A stretch of 64,000 bases of DNA, taken from positions 868,001 through 932,000 of the forward strand of contig JAWHQI010000049.1 of assembly GCA_033032865.1 (NCBI GenBank). The letters run 5' to 3'. The position numbers and the translations under genes are program-made. Below are positions 21,853 through 33,511 of this stretch, piece after piece. The stretch comes from Dactylorhiza incarnata. Taxonomy: Eukaryota; Streptophyta; Magnoliopsida; Asparagales; Orchidaceae. Numbering within the stretch: the stretch's first letter is position 1; every line of letters starts with the position of its first letter. The notes beneath the pieces are model-generated. The model had not been told where the DNA came from. It did no database searches and saw only the letters and a program-made list of their open reading frames with translations.

Positions 21853-23614
21853 CCCATTAGCTAGAACTGTTTAAATTTGAATAAGTCGTGCTGGGAAGAC
21901 AATAACCCCAGTAGTTATCTTACTCTTCCTGCAATTCTTATTTCATCTTGTTTAGTTTAGTTAGCTGTATTTCATTTTTATGTTTGTATATTGTCTTTTG
22001 TTTTTGCGGAGCTCACCCCTGTAGGTATTCTTCTGGGTGGCGGATACTGCAGCTTTGTCTTGGTTTACACACCAATCTTCTGGTATGCTCACTTGCTGAG
22101 CATTGGGTACTTTCTTCCCCTAGCCCTCATTTAAATTTCATGTTGATATTTTATGCTGGTTTGTTTAGTATAAGTCTGAAGGAGAGATATTTATTGTACC
22201 CACTGCACGTGCATATCTCAGTGCATGCCATAAGTATTTTATTTCAGTTATTTTATTTGTTCATCTTCATCGCACACCACTACACCCACTTGAGCGCGCA
22301 CTCACTTGTGTGTGTGTTTTCGTTCACGCATATCTTGGTTTGGAATGTGAAATTGGATGTTAGCTTAGGGATTGCAAATCAGAGTGCGATGTTGACTCTT
22401 GTAGTGCTCTAGTCGCATCTGCATGCTCTAGTAGAAATTTTAGTAAAATTAGATTATTTCTATGCATTTAATTTACGATTAGTGTTTGTGCGTAGTGTTA
22501 AATTTATTATACTCAATTGGAGAATGTGAATGAAATTGGCGGTCGCACGGTGTTGTGTGTAGGCAAGCGCTAGTTGTGTGTTGCTCGAGTCGGAAGGAAG
22601 GTTTACCTTTCTCGTGGGCTAAGAACTTGCCCCAAGAGATTCTTGAAGCATGGGCGAGAGCAACTCATATTGTTAAACGTGATGTAGGCCATTTTTTGGC
22701 TAGTTTGAGCCTTGTTTTCCATGACCTATGCGTTTACCTTTGCAAGCCAAGTTTGTGCCTACCATTCCTTTGTTTCAGCTCTTCTTTCAATCACCAAAGC
22801 CTGAAAATTATCCTATTATCGCAACCAAGTAGCGAGTTAACTGAAATCATATTTCTTGATTTGGTGTGATGTTGGGAACCTTTGTGATGTGAAAGAAAAA
22901 GTGTATTGTGTGCTGAACACATTTTTGTAAACCAACCGGGGGATAAAAGAAAAAGAAAAAAATGAAGTTAAAAGAAAGATCTGAAAAGTATTGGAAGGAA
23001 AAAAAATCCTTTAGAGCGTAATAGAAAATTCAGTTGGTATTTGTTGGAGTAGGCTTTGTGCACACCCAGTTTTCAAGCTAAGTCTGGGGGTGTGTCACAC
23101 TAGCATCGTTCTTGGTCTTGTTTTGGTGTAGCGATATCTTTTGACTCAATTGGGTTGCGTAGCCATCTCGTTTATCATTGAATATCATACCGTAACCTAA
23201 GCCCCATTATAACCTGAAAGCCCTATTGATTTAACTTGTGAGTTTGCTAGCGCTGTGGAGAGAGTGTAGCCGGGCAAGCTTTTGGCTCTCGTCGTTGATG
23301 GATTTCAGTGGAGTTATCCCTGAATTCCGATCTTTTGCAACACCCTCCTAAGTGGCTTGTTTACTTTCACATCGGGCATGACCGCACAAATTCTTCATGA
23401 TTCACCATCTGAGTATAACTAAATCTCTACTTATGCCTTAATACTTTTGTAAATTAGTTAGCATAGCTAGAATCTCCTTTTATTGAATTTCTATTTGCAT
23501 GAGTATGCTACTTCGCACCGTACTCCTATTTTGCAATTCTCTTCAAGAACTACCATTTTCATACTCCGCCGAATTTGTTTGCTCGGGACGCGCAAACAGG
23601 TAAGTCTTGGGGTA
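21853..23614 (+). other. 3' non-coding region of E, copy 1, with polypurine tract
   Basis: I see no convincing gene. GTCGTGCTGGGAAGACAATA (21886-21905) follows the stop, similar to the box after the F ORF. PPT-like tracts occur near 22166 and 23083 (TAAGTCTGGGGGTGT), and the terminal one at 23601-23614 has drifted to TAAGTCTTGGGGTA. Confidence 0.6.
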
Positions 23615-25305
23615 TAATGAGTCCCAATTATATACACATTTTTGGACTCATCTGGGCTTCTTTTCACGCACATGCACTTCACTTTCTGCACATTATTGCT
23701 TATATTTCACTTGAACACATTTCTTCATGAAGTGCTCATTTTGGCCGATTGTGGTGTGCAATTGCGCACTATTCTGCTGTGGGTAAGCACATGATGCTCC
23801 CCATGTCTTTATTTTGTCGTTATTATATATTTTTGTGTGCTGGTGGTATGTTGCCCAGCTTGTTGGTTTATATTGCAGGTGGGCAGATCTTCATTCTATG
23901 GGAATTGTAACCTGGAGAAATCGCACGGTCGTGCGATTCCTTGACGCACGATTTCAGCGACCGTGCGATTCCTACAGTACATATAATTGGTGATCTGCCC
24001 CGGCTCGTGCGTTTTGTTCGCGCACGGTCAGTTTTAATCATGCGTGAGCAAAATTGCACGAGTTTCCCTGTTTTATCTAAGAATTTATGTCATTTTACAA
24101 TTTTCCAGATCGCACGGTCGTGCGTTTATCCTTCACGCACAATCTGGTCGATCGCGCGCGTTCATTTACGACCCAAAATAGTATTCTGAATTTGGTCGTG
24201 CATTTTTACGCATGGTCGTGCATTTGGTTGTGCATGAACAAAATTCTGCAACTTTTCTATTTAAACTGCGATTTTTTAGGCTTTGAGTGCCGATTCTGTT
24301 CTGCAATTTCTTCCGCCGGAAGGGGCGATTGCTTCGTTTTTGAAGGTTTCTTCATCCCCCTTTCACCCGAGGCCACCTCGCATCATCCAAGCACTTCAAG
24401 GGAGAGATACTAGCCCTACTCTCATCAACGGAGGAAGGTGTACACAACTTTTGTGGCGGCCAGATCGTGACACGGAGAAGACAGGTATATGGGAGGGAAG
24501 GTGACAGCTCCTCTGGACCCCGGACGCAGTTGAGGACCGAGCTTGGACTCGGATTGACAACCCGACGATTCCTACCGTGAATCCCAACAAGTCTCTGGAT
24601 GTGGTTGTATTTCTAGCTTTCCCTCCTTTCCTCCTTATGATTGTAGTTAGTTTCTCTTATGTTGATGATGTTGCACTCTATATTTGTTGAACATCATGTT
24701 ATATATTATGAAATGTTTTCATGCTTATGAGTGCTTAACATGTGCTTTCGTGGTGATTGTGGTGTGAGTGTTCCGTGTGCCGCACTAGCAATTGCTAGTG
24801 GCGTGCTTGTTGACGAGGTGCTTGCGACCCTCATTCTGCCGGTGTGACCCACTCCATCCGCAAGCCTTCTCGTCCATCCGCGCAGCGAAGCGGTGCATAG
24901 CGGCCCGTGTAATCCATTTACCTAACGAAGCAGTGCGCTCAAGTCCTGCACAGTTCAATTCCGTAGGACTACTCGTCCATCCGCCCTTGTGAAGCAGCGC
25001 GGACATGGCCTGCCTACTCTCCATCCCGCCAAGCGAAGCAGTGCATAGCGGCATTGCATAGAATTAGTTGTAGTTGTATTTCTTTATTTTCCACAAACCA
25101 AATCACCCAATTTCGCACCCATCTGACTAAAGGACTTCAATCTCAAGTCCTGCCTCAATAGTAAACTCCACCTTACTGTGTTCCTCCGAGATTGATACTT
25201 GGGGATTCACTCCCACATTTTATATTACTTGAACGATTGGTACACTGCCATTTTGTGTCGCAGTCTTGCTATCGCCTATAGCGGTGTGCTAAGATTTGCG
25301 CATCA
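23615..25305 (+). repeat. LTR 2 of E (central)
   Basis: 1691 bp, from TAATGAGTCCCAATTATATA (first dinucleotide TG changed to TA) to ...TTTGCGCATCA. Same length as LTR 3. TATTTAAA at 24258-24265. Confidence 0.88.
23915..24235 (+). repeat. TCGTGCG palindromic word array in E LTR 2
   Basis: Includes ATCGCACGGTCGTGCGAT, an 18-base near-perfect palindrome, and ACGCACGAT..ACCGTGCGAT pairs, upstream of the TATTTAAA box. Confidence 0.8.
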
Positions 25306-25311
25306 AGTTTT

Positions 25312-25329
25312 TGGCGCCGTTGCCGGGGA
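25312..25329 (+). other. Primer-binding site 2 of E (tRNA-Asp)
   Basis: Identical to the site at 20417-20434, six bases after LTR 2. Confidence 0.92.
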
Positions 25330-25524
25330 ACACAGACGTGTGGGTTTTTTGCAGAGGGAGAATCTCAGAGAGAATCCCTTCCATTTATAAATTGCATCAT
25401 TTCTTTATTTTATTTCTTGTTATTCCTTTTTCCTGTTTAATATTAGGTTGCTCTAGTAAATTTTTGTTAGGTGTGGTATTTTGCACAATAGTGTTTTTAT
25501 TTTGAATTATTTTATCTTCACACT

Positions 25525-26737
25525 ATGTGGGCTTCATTAAATATTCGTTGCCGTTCGTGTGGAGATATTTCTCATGCTAGTGATAGATGCCCATCGGGAG
25601 ATAATAGCCCTAGCACTCAAGGCCAAGCATATGGAGCACCGACTACGTCTAGTACTCCATATGGTGCGCGTAAGTCCAATGGCTATTCTGCCGAGCCTTT
25701 AACATCACACTTATTTTTGGCTTCATCTCCTGCTGTGCCAAAGAAGCCCGCAAGGCAGTGCTTGTTTTGTCAGAGCACGGATCATGTCTTGAAGGTCTGT
25801 GCCGAGTATCTTCGCCAATTGAACGAGGATGACGAGCTGGATATCCGGATCATCCCAACTCCTACTTCTGGCAGCACACCTTCAACATCTGATTATGTGC
25901 CTGTATCACCTTCATGCTTTGAAGGGTATGATGTGGACACAATCACCAGATGTGTGGCTGATCCAGGCTCTGACATGGCTGAGCCCATCTCCCCTGCACA
26001 TATATCACCATGCATGGATTCGATTCTTTGTGAGGAATCGGTGCTTGAAATTTATCCAAGCACTATTCCTCCCCCTGTTGTGCATACTACATTCGTTTCT
26101 GACTACATTGTTGAGGATGTGTCGCAGGATGAGGCTGGCGATCAATGTGTTATGCCTGCTCTTATGGAGGAGGACAACCTTCTAGGTGAATAGGAGCTTT
26201 CCTCAGCACAGATGGAGCAAGTCCAACTCTTGGGCATGGCCACTGTTGATCCCGCCGAACCTTGTAGCATTGATGACAATGCAAACATTATTTTACTTTC
26301 CCAACCTGATGGGAGTGAGACCGGGACAACTCCCCTCGCTTGATTTTTATTTAAGTCATTCTTCTTGTTTATTTCTTGATCCCCCTTCTTCATCTGAGCC
26401 TGTGCAGGTTGAGTCTTCACAGGTACCCCAGGAGGACTTGGAGCATGATGCTCAAGTCAATGAAGAGAGCATCCTTTTAAGTGAGGAGGTTGATCTCCCC
26501 TCCGTAAAGGAAGCTCCACTCATTGCCTTCTCCTCCTGCTGCCTCCCTGGAGATGATACCTTGCTGGGCAAGGATATTTTTGTTGAGTTGAGTGAGGATT
26601 CCTCCTCTTCTTACTTTTTATTCCCTCTACCTATGACGAGCAGGTATTATATATATTCGGGTAGAGGCATGACTGTTCTATCGCTGTATCGGTACCCGCT
26701 ACAGACACGCATATTAGAACAGTTACCTGTGCACTTT
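25525..26737 (+). pseudogene. Double zinc-knuckle protein of E, copy 2, broken and interrupted by D
   Basis: The second copy of the E protein keeps the first 222 codons open, with both knuckles (residues 9-22 and 79-92) and without the frameshift of copy 1. A TAG at 26191-26193 replaces a GAG of copy 1. A frameshift near 26325 follows, after which the acidic part and the final LPVHF box are read in another frame. Element D is inserted within the last codons. The frame's end lies beyond D at about 47737-47753. Differences from copy 1 are mostly single bases, so the two are recent duplicates. Confidence 0.65.
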
Positions 26738-26825
26738 TGTCACAACCCACATTTTCCCAAGAATATAATACATATTATCAGAGCAAAGGGAAAATATGCG
26801 TCGTGATGCCACTCCTAGAGGAGAT
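26738..26825 (-). repeat. 3' LTR of D, part 1
   Basis: It starts TGTCACAACCC and matches 43595-43682. Element C follows with GAGAT duplicated. Confidence 0.85.
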
Positions 26826-26967
26826 TGTTGGAGCATGCGTTTCGCACTCCTCCGGTTTGATAATAACAAAGTCCCATTTGTATTTGATTCTATTTTCATT
26901 AATGGTGTGCAGATAACAGGTATGAGATGTTCACATTGCTGCTGTAGCTAAAATTGAATGTGGGAAA

Positions 26968-27316
26968 ATTTCACTGTCGGAAAATTCCGACAGCCACTGT
27001 CGCCCAGGCGATAGCAGAGAAGTTACAACTACTTCCCTCCATGGCAGACCCACGATCGACAGTTTTGCGCTGTCGGAAATCCGACATCGATGTCGCCCAG
27101 GCGACAGCTCGACGGTTACAGCAACTGCCCACGACTCCACCCACGACGGCACTCCAGCGGCAGTTTAGCGCTGTCGGAAAATTCCGACAGTCACTGTCGC
27201 CCAGGCGACAGCTCGACGGTTACACCAACTGCCCACGACTCCACCCACGACGCCACTGCAGTGGCAGTTTAGCACTGTCGGAAAATTCCGACAGCCACTG
27301 TCGCCCAGGCGATAGT
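26968..27316 (+). promoter_or_regulatory. Paired palindrome array of C 5' LTR (U3)
   Basis: Four alternating pairs: CTGTCGGAAAATTCCGACAG, then CACTGTCGCCCAGGCGACAG with small variants. The last pair ends seven bases before the TATA box. The matching array of the 3' LTR is 36805-37153. Confidence 0.85.
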
Positions 27317-27322
27317 GAATTT

Positions 27323-27330
27323 CTATAAAT
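27323..27330 (+). promoter_or_regulatory. TATA box of C 5' LTR
   Basis: CTATAAAT directly after the last palindrome of the U3 array, the likely core promoter for the genomic RNA. Confidence 0.7.
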
Positions 27331-28118
27331 TGGTTCCTTTGGTTCGTGCATTCTAAGCTTTTGAGAATTCCAGTCCCTTCCTGAGTGCATACGAACCAGA
27401 GAGCTCCAGAACCTCCTCAACTCCCATTTGTGCAAAGAAGGATTGAAGATTGAAGACGAGATCGGGCGCGCTTCTACATCATCAATCATCTCGAGGCTTC
27501 AACAATCCGTTCAGAGATCTGATTTTCTAGGGAGTTGTTCTTTTCATATTGTAATTTCATTCACATACTTTTTCATTTTGTATTGGTAGAGAAATCGTCG
27601 TCTTGCGTGCGGCGTCTAAGTCCTTGCGCGGCTTAGGGGAAAATCGCTTCCTTGTGCGGAGCGTCCAAGTCCTTGCGAGGCTTGGTGGGAAATCGTGGCC
27701 TTGTGTGCTACGTCTAGATCTTGGGAAGATCTAGAGGATAGACTTGGGCTTGGTCTTGGGAGAGACAAGTGATAGCCTTCCGATCCTTGGGAGAAGGATT
27801 GGTAAACCAAAATTATTGTATTTTTATTATCATAATTGTGCCTTGATCTTAAGCATTGTTAAGATCATTTTTATTGTATGCAAATTTCATGATTAATATA
27901 ATTATGCTCTTTTCACTAATTGCAATTTTGTTTGCTTAAATCTTTATCTTAGAAATTTGTGTTTGGTTAAATACAAAAATTACATTGGTTTAAAATTATT
28001 TATAAGTACCCTTTTTAGTAAAGTAAAATTTGTCTAAAAATTGTTAAGTAAAAATTATATTTTTAAACACACCCTTATTCACCCCCCCCCCTCTAAGGGC
28101 GTCACACGATCCAACAAG

Positions 28119-28130
28119 TGGTATCAGAGC
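28119..28130 (+). other. Primer-binding site of C (initiator Met tRNA)
   Basis: TGGTATCAGAGC, two bases after the LTR end. Confidence 0.95.
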
Positions 28131-28165
28131 CAGGTTACTCCTAAACGGTTTTACCACCTGGAGTA

Positions 28166-30097
28166 ATGGCGCACAACGATCACGCGTTCGTTGAGGGGCA
28201 AGGAATTAGTAGCCCACCACTTTTCACGGGCACAGACTATAATTATTGGAAAACACGTATGCGTTGTTTTCTAATTGCGCTAGATATAGAAGTCTGGAAT
28301 ATGGTAGAATCTAGTTACACTTCTCCAACAATTGTTGTAGGAGATGTAACTATGGATAAGCCCAAAGATAAGTGGGATGATAATGATAAATTAAGATGTA
28401 AGAACAATGCAAAAGCCATGAATGCTTTATTTTGCGCACTAGATCGCACTGAATTTAATAGAGTTTGTGCTTGTAATTCTGCATTTGAAATTTGGAATTT
28501 ATTAGAAATCACTCATGAAGGTACTTCGCAGGTAAAGGATTCAAAGCTTTTTCAACTGGAATCTGAATTTGAAAGGTTCAAAATGGAGGTAGATGAAGAG
28601 ATTGATACAATGTACACACGGTTTACAAAAATCGTGAACGACTCAAAGGTGCTAGGAAAGGTGTTCTCAAATGGAGATTTGGTAAGGAAAATCTTAAGAT
28701 CACTTCCCCCGAAGTTCAATCCTAAAGTGACTGCAATTTCCGAGTCACATGATCTTAAGACCTTACAATTGGAGAGCCTCATTGGAAACTTGAAAACTCA
28801 TGAAGTTGAATTAAAAATTCAACAACAAGAGTATATGGAGCCAAGGAAGAAGGGATTGGCTCTAAGATCAAAGAAGGAAGAAACTAGTGATTCTGAGGAG
28901 GATGAAGATGATGAGGAAAGTTTATTTGTTAAAAAATTTAGAAAATTTATGAAAAATCCGGAGAGAACAAATTCGTTTAAGAAGTATTTTAAGAAGGAGA
29001 CCTTTAGGAAGAAAAAAGGAAAGGAGGGCGATGAGGAGGAAGAGAGACCGCCACCAGAGTGCTATCACTGCAAGAAGTTAGGACACATTCGAAGCAAGTG
29101 TCCAAAGTACTTGAAAGAACTTAAAGAAAAGAAGCACAAAGGGTCGAAGAAGGTGTTGAAGGCGGAAACCTGGGATGATACTACTTCAGAGGATGCAAGC
29201 AGTTCCGACTCAAGTAAAGAGGAGGAGGCCAACATATGCTTAATGGGAAAGAGCGTCATATCTGATGACGAATGCAGTGTCCAAAGCGACACTGAGGTAA
29301 CTCCTCCAACTTATGATGAATTGTTTTCTGAATTTTTAAAAACTTGCAAATTTTTTGAAAAAAGTTTAAAAGATAATGATCTTCTAAAATCTGAAAATGG
29401 AATTTTACTTAAAGAAAACAAAAAATTGTTAAATGAAATTAAGACTATTGGAAAAAGGGATATTTCTAGCCAAGAGTGTGATCACTCTTTGGGAAGAATT
29501 AAAGAACTTGAAGAATCTCTTTCCAAATCTCATTCTACAATAAAAATTCTTACTAAAAAGAATGAGATTTTAGAGAGAGATCTAAAATCTTCAATTTCCA
29601 AAGTCCATGAGGGAAAGAAATCTTTTGATCGGAAATGCGTAAATCTAGTATCCGAGAATACAAAAATGAGACACCAGATTCATGACTTAACACTAGCCAT
29701 GAAAAAATTTGGAATGGGCCGAAGATCACTAGATATGATCTTAGGATACCAACGCCATGGATCTGGAAGGTTTGGGCTCGGATACACATCTGGAAGCTGT
29801 CGCCCGGCGACAACCACTGTCGCCGGCGACAGTGAAAAGTCCAGAAAATTCACTTTTAAAAATTCTAAAATTAATGAAATATCAAATACTGCATCCTCAT
29901 CCAATAAAAGTCCAAAAAAATTATACTCTTCTAAATACATTACATGTGCCAAATGCAATAGATTTGGTCACACTACGGACTCTTGCTGGAAAGAAGGAAA
30001 AAGTAAAATCAAACAAATCTGGCTGCCTAAGGCTTCTACTTATACTATGGGTGGAACCACTTGGGTAACCAGATCTTTACTCACCTCTTCTTTCTAG
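28166..30097 (+). CDS. gag: gag of element C (capsid with two zinc knuckles)
   Basis: An intact frame of 643 residues starting MAHNDHAFVEGQ, 36 bases after the primer site. The DUF4219/UBN2-type copia capsid domain covers residues about 10-230, acidic and lysine-rich linkers follow, and the first knuckle CYHCKKLGHIRSKC is at residues 299-312. A coiled coil spans about residues 380-515, and the second knuckle CAKCNRFGHTTDSC is at residues 594-607. It forms the particle and binds the RNA. Between coiled coil and second knuckle, two LTR-type palindromes (29797-29812 and 29815-29834) are translated as part of the protein. It ends in TAG at 30095-30097, and pol continues in the same frame. B stops at the same place. 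Confidence 0.9.
   Translation: MAHNDHAFVEGQGISSPPLFTGTDYNYWKTRMRCFLIALDIEVWNMVESSYTSPTIVVGDVTMDKPKDKWDDNDKLRCKNNAKAMNALFCALDRTEFNRVCACNSAFEIWNLLEITHEGTSQVKDSKLFQLESEFERFKMEVDEEIDTMYTRFTKIVNDSKVLGKVFSNGDLVRKILRSLPPKFNPKVTAISESHDLKTLQLESLIGNLKTHEVELKIQQQEYMEPRKKGLALRSKKEETSDSEEDEDDEESLFVKKFRKFMKNPERTNSFKKYFKKETFRKKKGKEGDEEEERPPPECYHCKKLGHIRSKCPKYLKELKEKKHKGSKKVLKAETWDDTTSEDASSSDSSKEEEANICLMGKSVISDDECSVQSDTEVTPPTYDELFSEFLKTCKFFEKSLKDNDLLKSENGILLKENKKLLNEIKTIGKRDISSQECDHSLGRIKELEESLSKSHSTIKILTKKNEILERDLKSSISKVHEGKKSFDRKCVNLVSENTKMRHQIHDLTLAMKKFGMGRRSLDMILGYQRHGSGRFGLGYTSGSCRPATTTVAGDSEKSRKFTFKNSKINEISNTASSSNKSPKKLYSSKYITCAKCNRFGHTTDSCWKEGKSKIKQIWLPKASTYTMGGTTWVTRSLLTSSF
29797..29834 (+). repeat. 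LTR-type palindromes inside gag of C
   Basis: CTGTCGCCCGGCGACA, then the perfect 20-base palindrome CACTGTCGCCGGCGACAGTG. They are of the same word family as the U3 array but slightly shorter in the centre. Confidence 0.9.
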
Positions 30098-33000
30098 GTG
30101 TGTTGGCAGGCTAAGGACAAAGAAGACGTGTGGAACTTGGACTCGGGTTGTTCAAAGCACATGACGGGCAATAAAGAGAAGTTCCTTAGCCTGGAGATGA
30201 AGAAAGGAGGAGTTGTTACATTCGGTGACAATGGAAAAGGAAAAATCATCGACATCGGTGTTGTGGGTAACGAAATTTTTTCAATTTCAAATATTTTATT
30301 TGTAGAAGGATTAAAGCATAATTTGATTTCTATTAGTCAATTATGTGATAAGGGTTTAAATGTTTTATTTGAATCTTCTACAAATTTGTGCAAAATTATT
30401 AATTCCAAAACAAATGAAATTGTTTTTACCGCACCTAGATGTCATAATGTATATATGATTAAATTTCTTGATTTTTCAAATTCTACTTTAAAATGTTTTT
30501 TATCAAAAAATGATGAATTAGATTTATGGCATAGGCGACTTGGACATGCTAGTGCCAAGTTAATTTCAAAACTTTCAAAAGATAAATTAATTAAAGGGTT
30601 ACCTTTGCTAAATGGAAATTTATCTTCTTCACTATGTGTGCCTTGCCAAAAAGGAAAATTTTCAAAATCATCTTTCAAAAGTAAAAACATTATTTCTACC
30701 ACTAGGCCACTTCAATTAATACATATGGACTTATTTGGGCCAATTGGAATTTCTAGATTAGGAGGTAGAAAATACACATTTGTTTTGATTGATGATTATT
30801 CTCGTTTTTGTTGGACTTTATTTCTAACCTCCAAATCCGATGAATTTTCAGAATTCTCAAAATTATGTTTGCGTATCCAAAATGAATTTGAGTTGAAAAT
30901 TAAACGCATACGATCGGATCATGGAGGAGAATTTGAAAATGAAAAGTTTATTTCTTTTTGTACGGAGTTAGGAATTAAACATGAATTTTCCGCTCCACGC
31001 ACACCATAGCAAAATGGTGTAGTGGAGAGGAAAAATAGAACTCTTCAAGAGTTAGCCCGTACGATGTTATCTGAATTTAAATTACCAAAATCTTTTTGGG
31101 CTGAAGCGGTTAGCACGGCATGTTATGTAATTAATAGAGTAATGCTTCGCCCTATTTTAAAATTAACTCCTTATGAATTAATATTTAGTAAAAAACAAAA
31201 TGTTTCTTATTTCAAAGTTTTTGGTTGTAAATGTTTTATTTTAAATTCTAAAGATTCCTTAGGAAAATTTGATGAAAAATGTGATAAAGGTATTTTTATT
31301 GGCTATTCTTCAACTAGTAAAGCTTATAGGATTTTTAATAAAAAAACAAAAATAGTTGAAGAATCGATTCATGTTAGGTTTGATGAGTTTGCTTCATGTG
31401 TAGAAAAGAAAATTACAGGAAAAGAAGATGAACCCCTTCCATCGGTGGAGAATGATGATGAAGAACTTGGAGAAAATGAAAAAGAAAAAGAAGAAGAAAG
31501 AGAAGAAGAAAGATAAGAAGAAAGAGAAGAAGAAAGAGAAGAAGAAAGAGAAGAATATGTGTCTCCAAGTGAATTGAGATTCTCAAAGGATCATCCAAAG
31601 GAGCTTATCATTGGAGATCCGCAAAAAGGGGTTAGTACTCGTTCATCTCTATATGTTTTATTTTCAAACCTTTGTTTTGTTTCTGAAATAGAACCAAAAG
31701 ATGTTTCCACCGCTTTAAATGATGAATTTTGGTTTTTAGCTATGAATGAAGAACTTAATCAATTTGAACGTAATAAGGTTTGGAATCTTGTAGAACGACC
31801 AAAAAATCATCCTGTAGTTGGTGTTAAGTGGATTTTTAAAAATAAAATGGATAATGAATCTAGAATTGTTAGAAATAAAGCCAGATTAGTTGCAAAAGGT
31901 TATGCACAAATTGAAGGGATAGATTTTGATGAAACTTTTGCACCCGTAGCAAGATTAGAAGCGATTAGAATATTTCTTGCATTTGCTTGTTTTAAAAGAT
32001 TTAAATTATATCAAATGGATGTCAAAACCGCATTTTTAAACGGGTATATAAAAGAAGAAGTTTATGTAGAACAACCACCTGGCTTTATAAATGAGAAATA
32101 TCCAAATTATGTTTATAAATTAGATAAAGCGCTTTATGGATTAAAACAAGCGCCTCGTGCTTGGTATGATCGATTAACTCAATATTTGTTAAAGCACGAT
32201 TATAAAATAGGAAGTGCTGATTCTACACTCTTCATTAAGCAAATTGATCATGATTTAGTCATTTTACAAATTTATGTTGATGATATTATTTTTGGAGCCA
32301 CTAATGAAGAGTTGTGTAATGAAGTAGTTCAAATTATGAAAAATTAATTTGAAATGAGTATGGTTGGAGAACTTTCATATTTTCTAGGTTTTCAAATTAC
32401 ACAAAAACATGATGGAATATTTATATGTCAAACCAAGTATATTCATGATATGTTAAAAAGATTTGGATTTGAAAATCTTAAGCATGCAAACACTCCTATG
32501 AGTACTTCTCTAAAATTAGGAAAAGATGAAAGTGGTGTTTCAATTGAACAAACCCTTTATAGAAGTATGATAGGGTCTTTATTGTATTTAACCGCATCTA
32601 GACCTGATATTATGTTTGCCGTTTGTTTATGTGCTAGATTTCAAGCTAATCCTAAAGAGTCACATTTAAAAGCGGTGAAACGTATCTTTAGATATCTCAT
32701 TGGAACATCAAAATTAGGTTTATGGTATCCTCATAATGATTCTTTTATTTTGCATGGTTTTTCGGATTCTGATTATGCGGGATGTTCATTAGATAGGAAA
32801 AGCACTAGTGGCACTTGTCACTTTATCGACCCTTCACTTATTTCATGGTCGAGTAGGAAACAGAATTCTGTTGCCCTCTCTACTACCGAGGCCGAATATA
32901 TTGCACTAGGTAGTTGTTGTGCCCAAGCACTTTGGATGTCCCAAACGTTAGAAGATTTTGGCATACAACAAAGTAGTGTAGAATTAAAGTGTGATAATAA

Positions 33001-33220
33001 AAGTGCTATAGACTTAACAAACAATCCCGTATTACATTCTAGATCTAAGCATATAGACGTCCGACATCATTTTATAAGGGATCACATTAAGAAGGGTAAT
33101 ATAAAAATCAACTTTATAGGCACGGAATATCAACTAGCGGATATATTCACTAAGCCGTTACCAGATTCCCGTTTTTCTATGCTTAGGCTAGAATTGGGCA
33201 TTCTAGACATTTCACAATGA
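30098..33220 (+). pseudogene. pol: pol of element C (protease, integrase, RT, RNase H) with three stops
   Basis: A copia polyprotein in frame with gag. The protease has the WNLDSGCSKHMTG active-site region (about 30125-30165). The GAG-pre-integrase zinc region is LWHRRLGH...CVPCQKGK, and the integrase core has HMDLFGP and SDHGGEFEN. The RT has YVDDIIFG (YVDD at 32273-32284), and RNase H has KSTSGTCHF, STTEAEY and DNKSAI. It ends LELGILDISQ at 33220. The in-frame stops are TAG 31007-31009 (in the TPQQNG motif), TAA 31514-31516 (in a GAAGAAAGA microsatellite coding an acidic linker) and TAA 32345-32347 (after RT). No frameshift is seen. The protein would otherwise be about 1040 residues, normal for copia pol. 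Confidence 0.92.
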
Positions 33221-33442
33221 ATATATCACAATTTAAAGCCTATAAAATAAAAAAATTATTATCACAAAACATAAACAATGTAAATACAAAAAGCCAAAAT
33301 TCTAAAAATCAAAACATAAAATTTCAAATGACTTAACAAAAATTCAACATCATTAATATAACATCAATATTGTTCACATAAAAACAGTTGAACAAACTTA
33401 AGGATCAAGTTCTTTAAACAAAAACAGAAATCTAAAGAAGTT

Positions 33443-33485
33443 CACTGTCGCCCAGGCGACAGTGGATGTCGGAATTTTCTGACAG
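33443..33485 (+). repeat. Palindrome pair after pol of C
   Basis: CACTGTCGCCCAGGCGACAG(TG) then TGTCGGAATTTTCTGACAG with one arm mismatch. It lies 26 bases beyond the end of the antisense gene. Confidence 0.85.
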
Positions 33486-33511
33486 CTCCCAGCAGCAGCA
33501 GCAACACAAAC

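Larger units (their letters stand above)
26826..28116 (+). repeat. 5' LTR of C
   Basis: 1291 bp, from TGTTGGAGCATGCG to ...CACACGATCCAACA. Palindrome array 26968-27316, TATA box 27323-27330, and a C-run (10 C) at 28082-28091 after TTATTCA, 25 bases before the end. Confidence 0.93.

Noticed and set aside
21948..22412. Hydrophobic 154-codon frame present again at 47844-48251
   Set aside because: The two copies are simply duplicates of E's non-coding 3' region. The frame has no known domain, its end differs between copies, and PPT-like tracts cross it.
22555..22869. 104-codon frame repeated at 48451-48741
   Set aside because: Same reason: duplicated non-coding E sequence, with no motif and no supporting context.
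28315..28512. Several open frames antisense to gag and pol of C and B
   Set aside because: They are shadows of the conserved coding frames, with no promoter, splice or domain signals such as the antisense accessory gene has.
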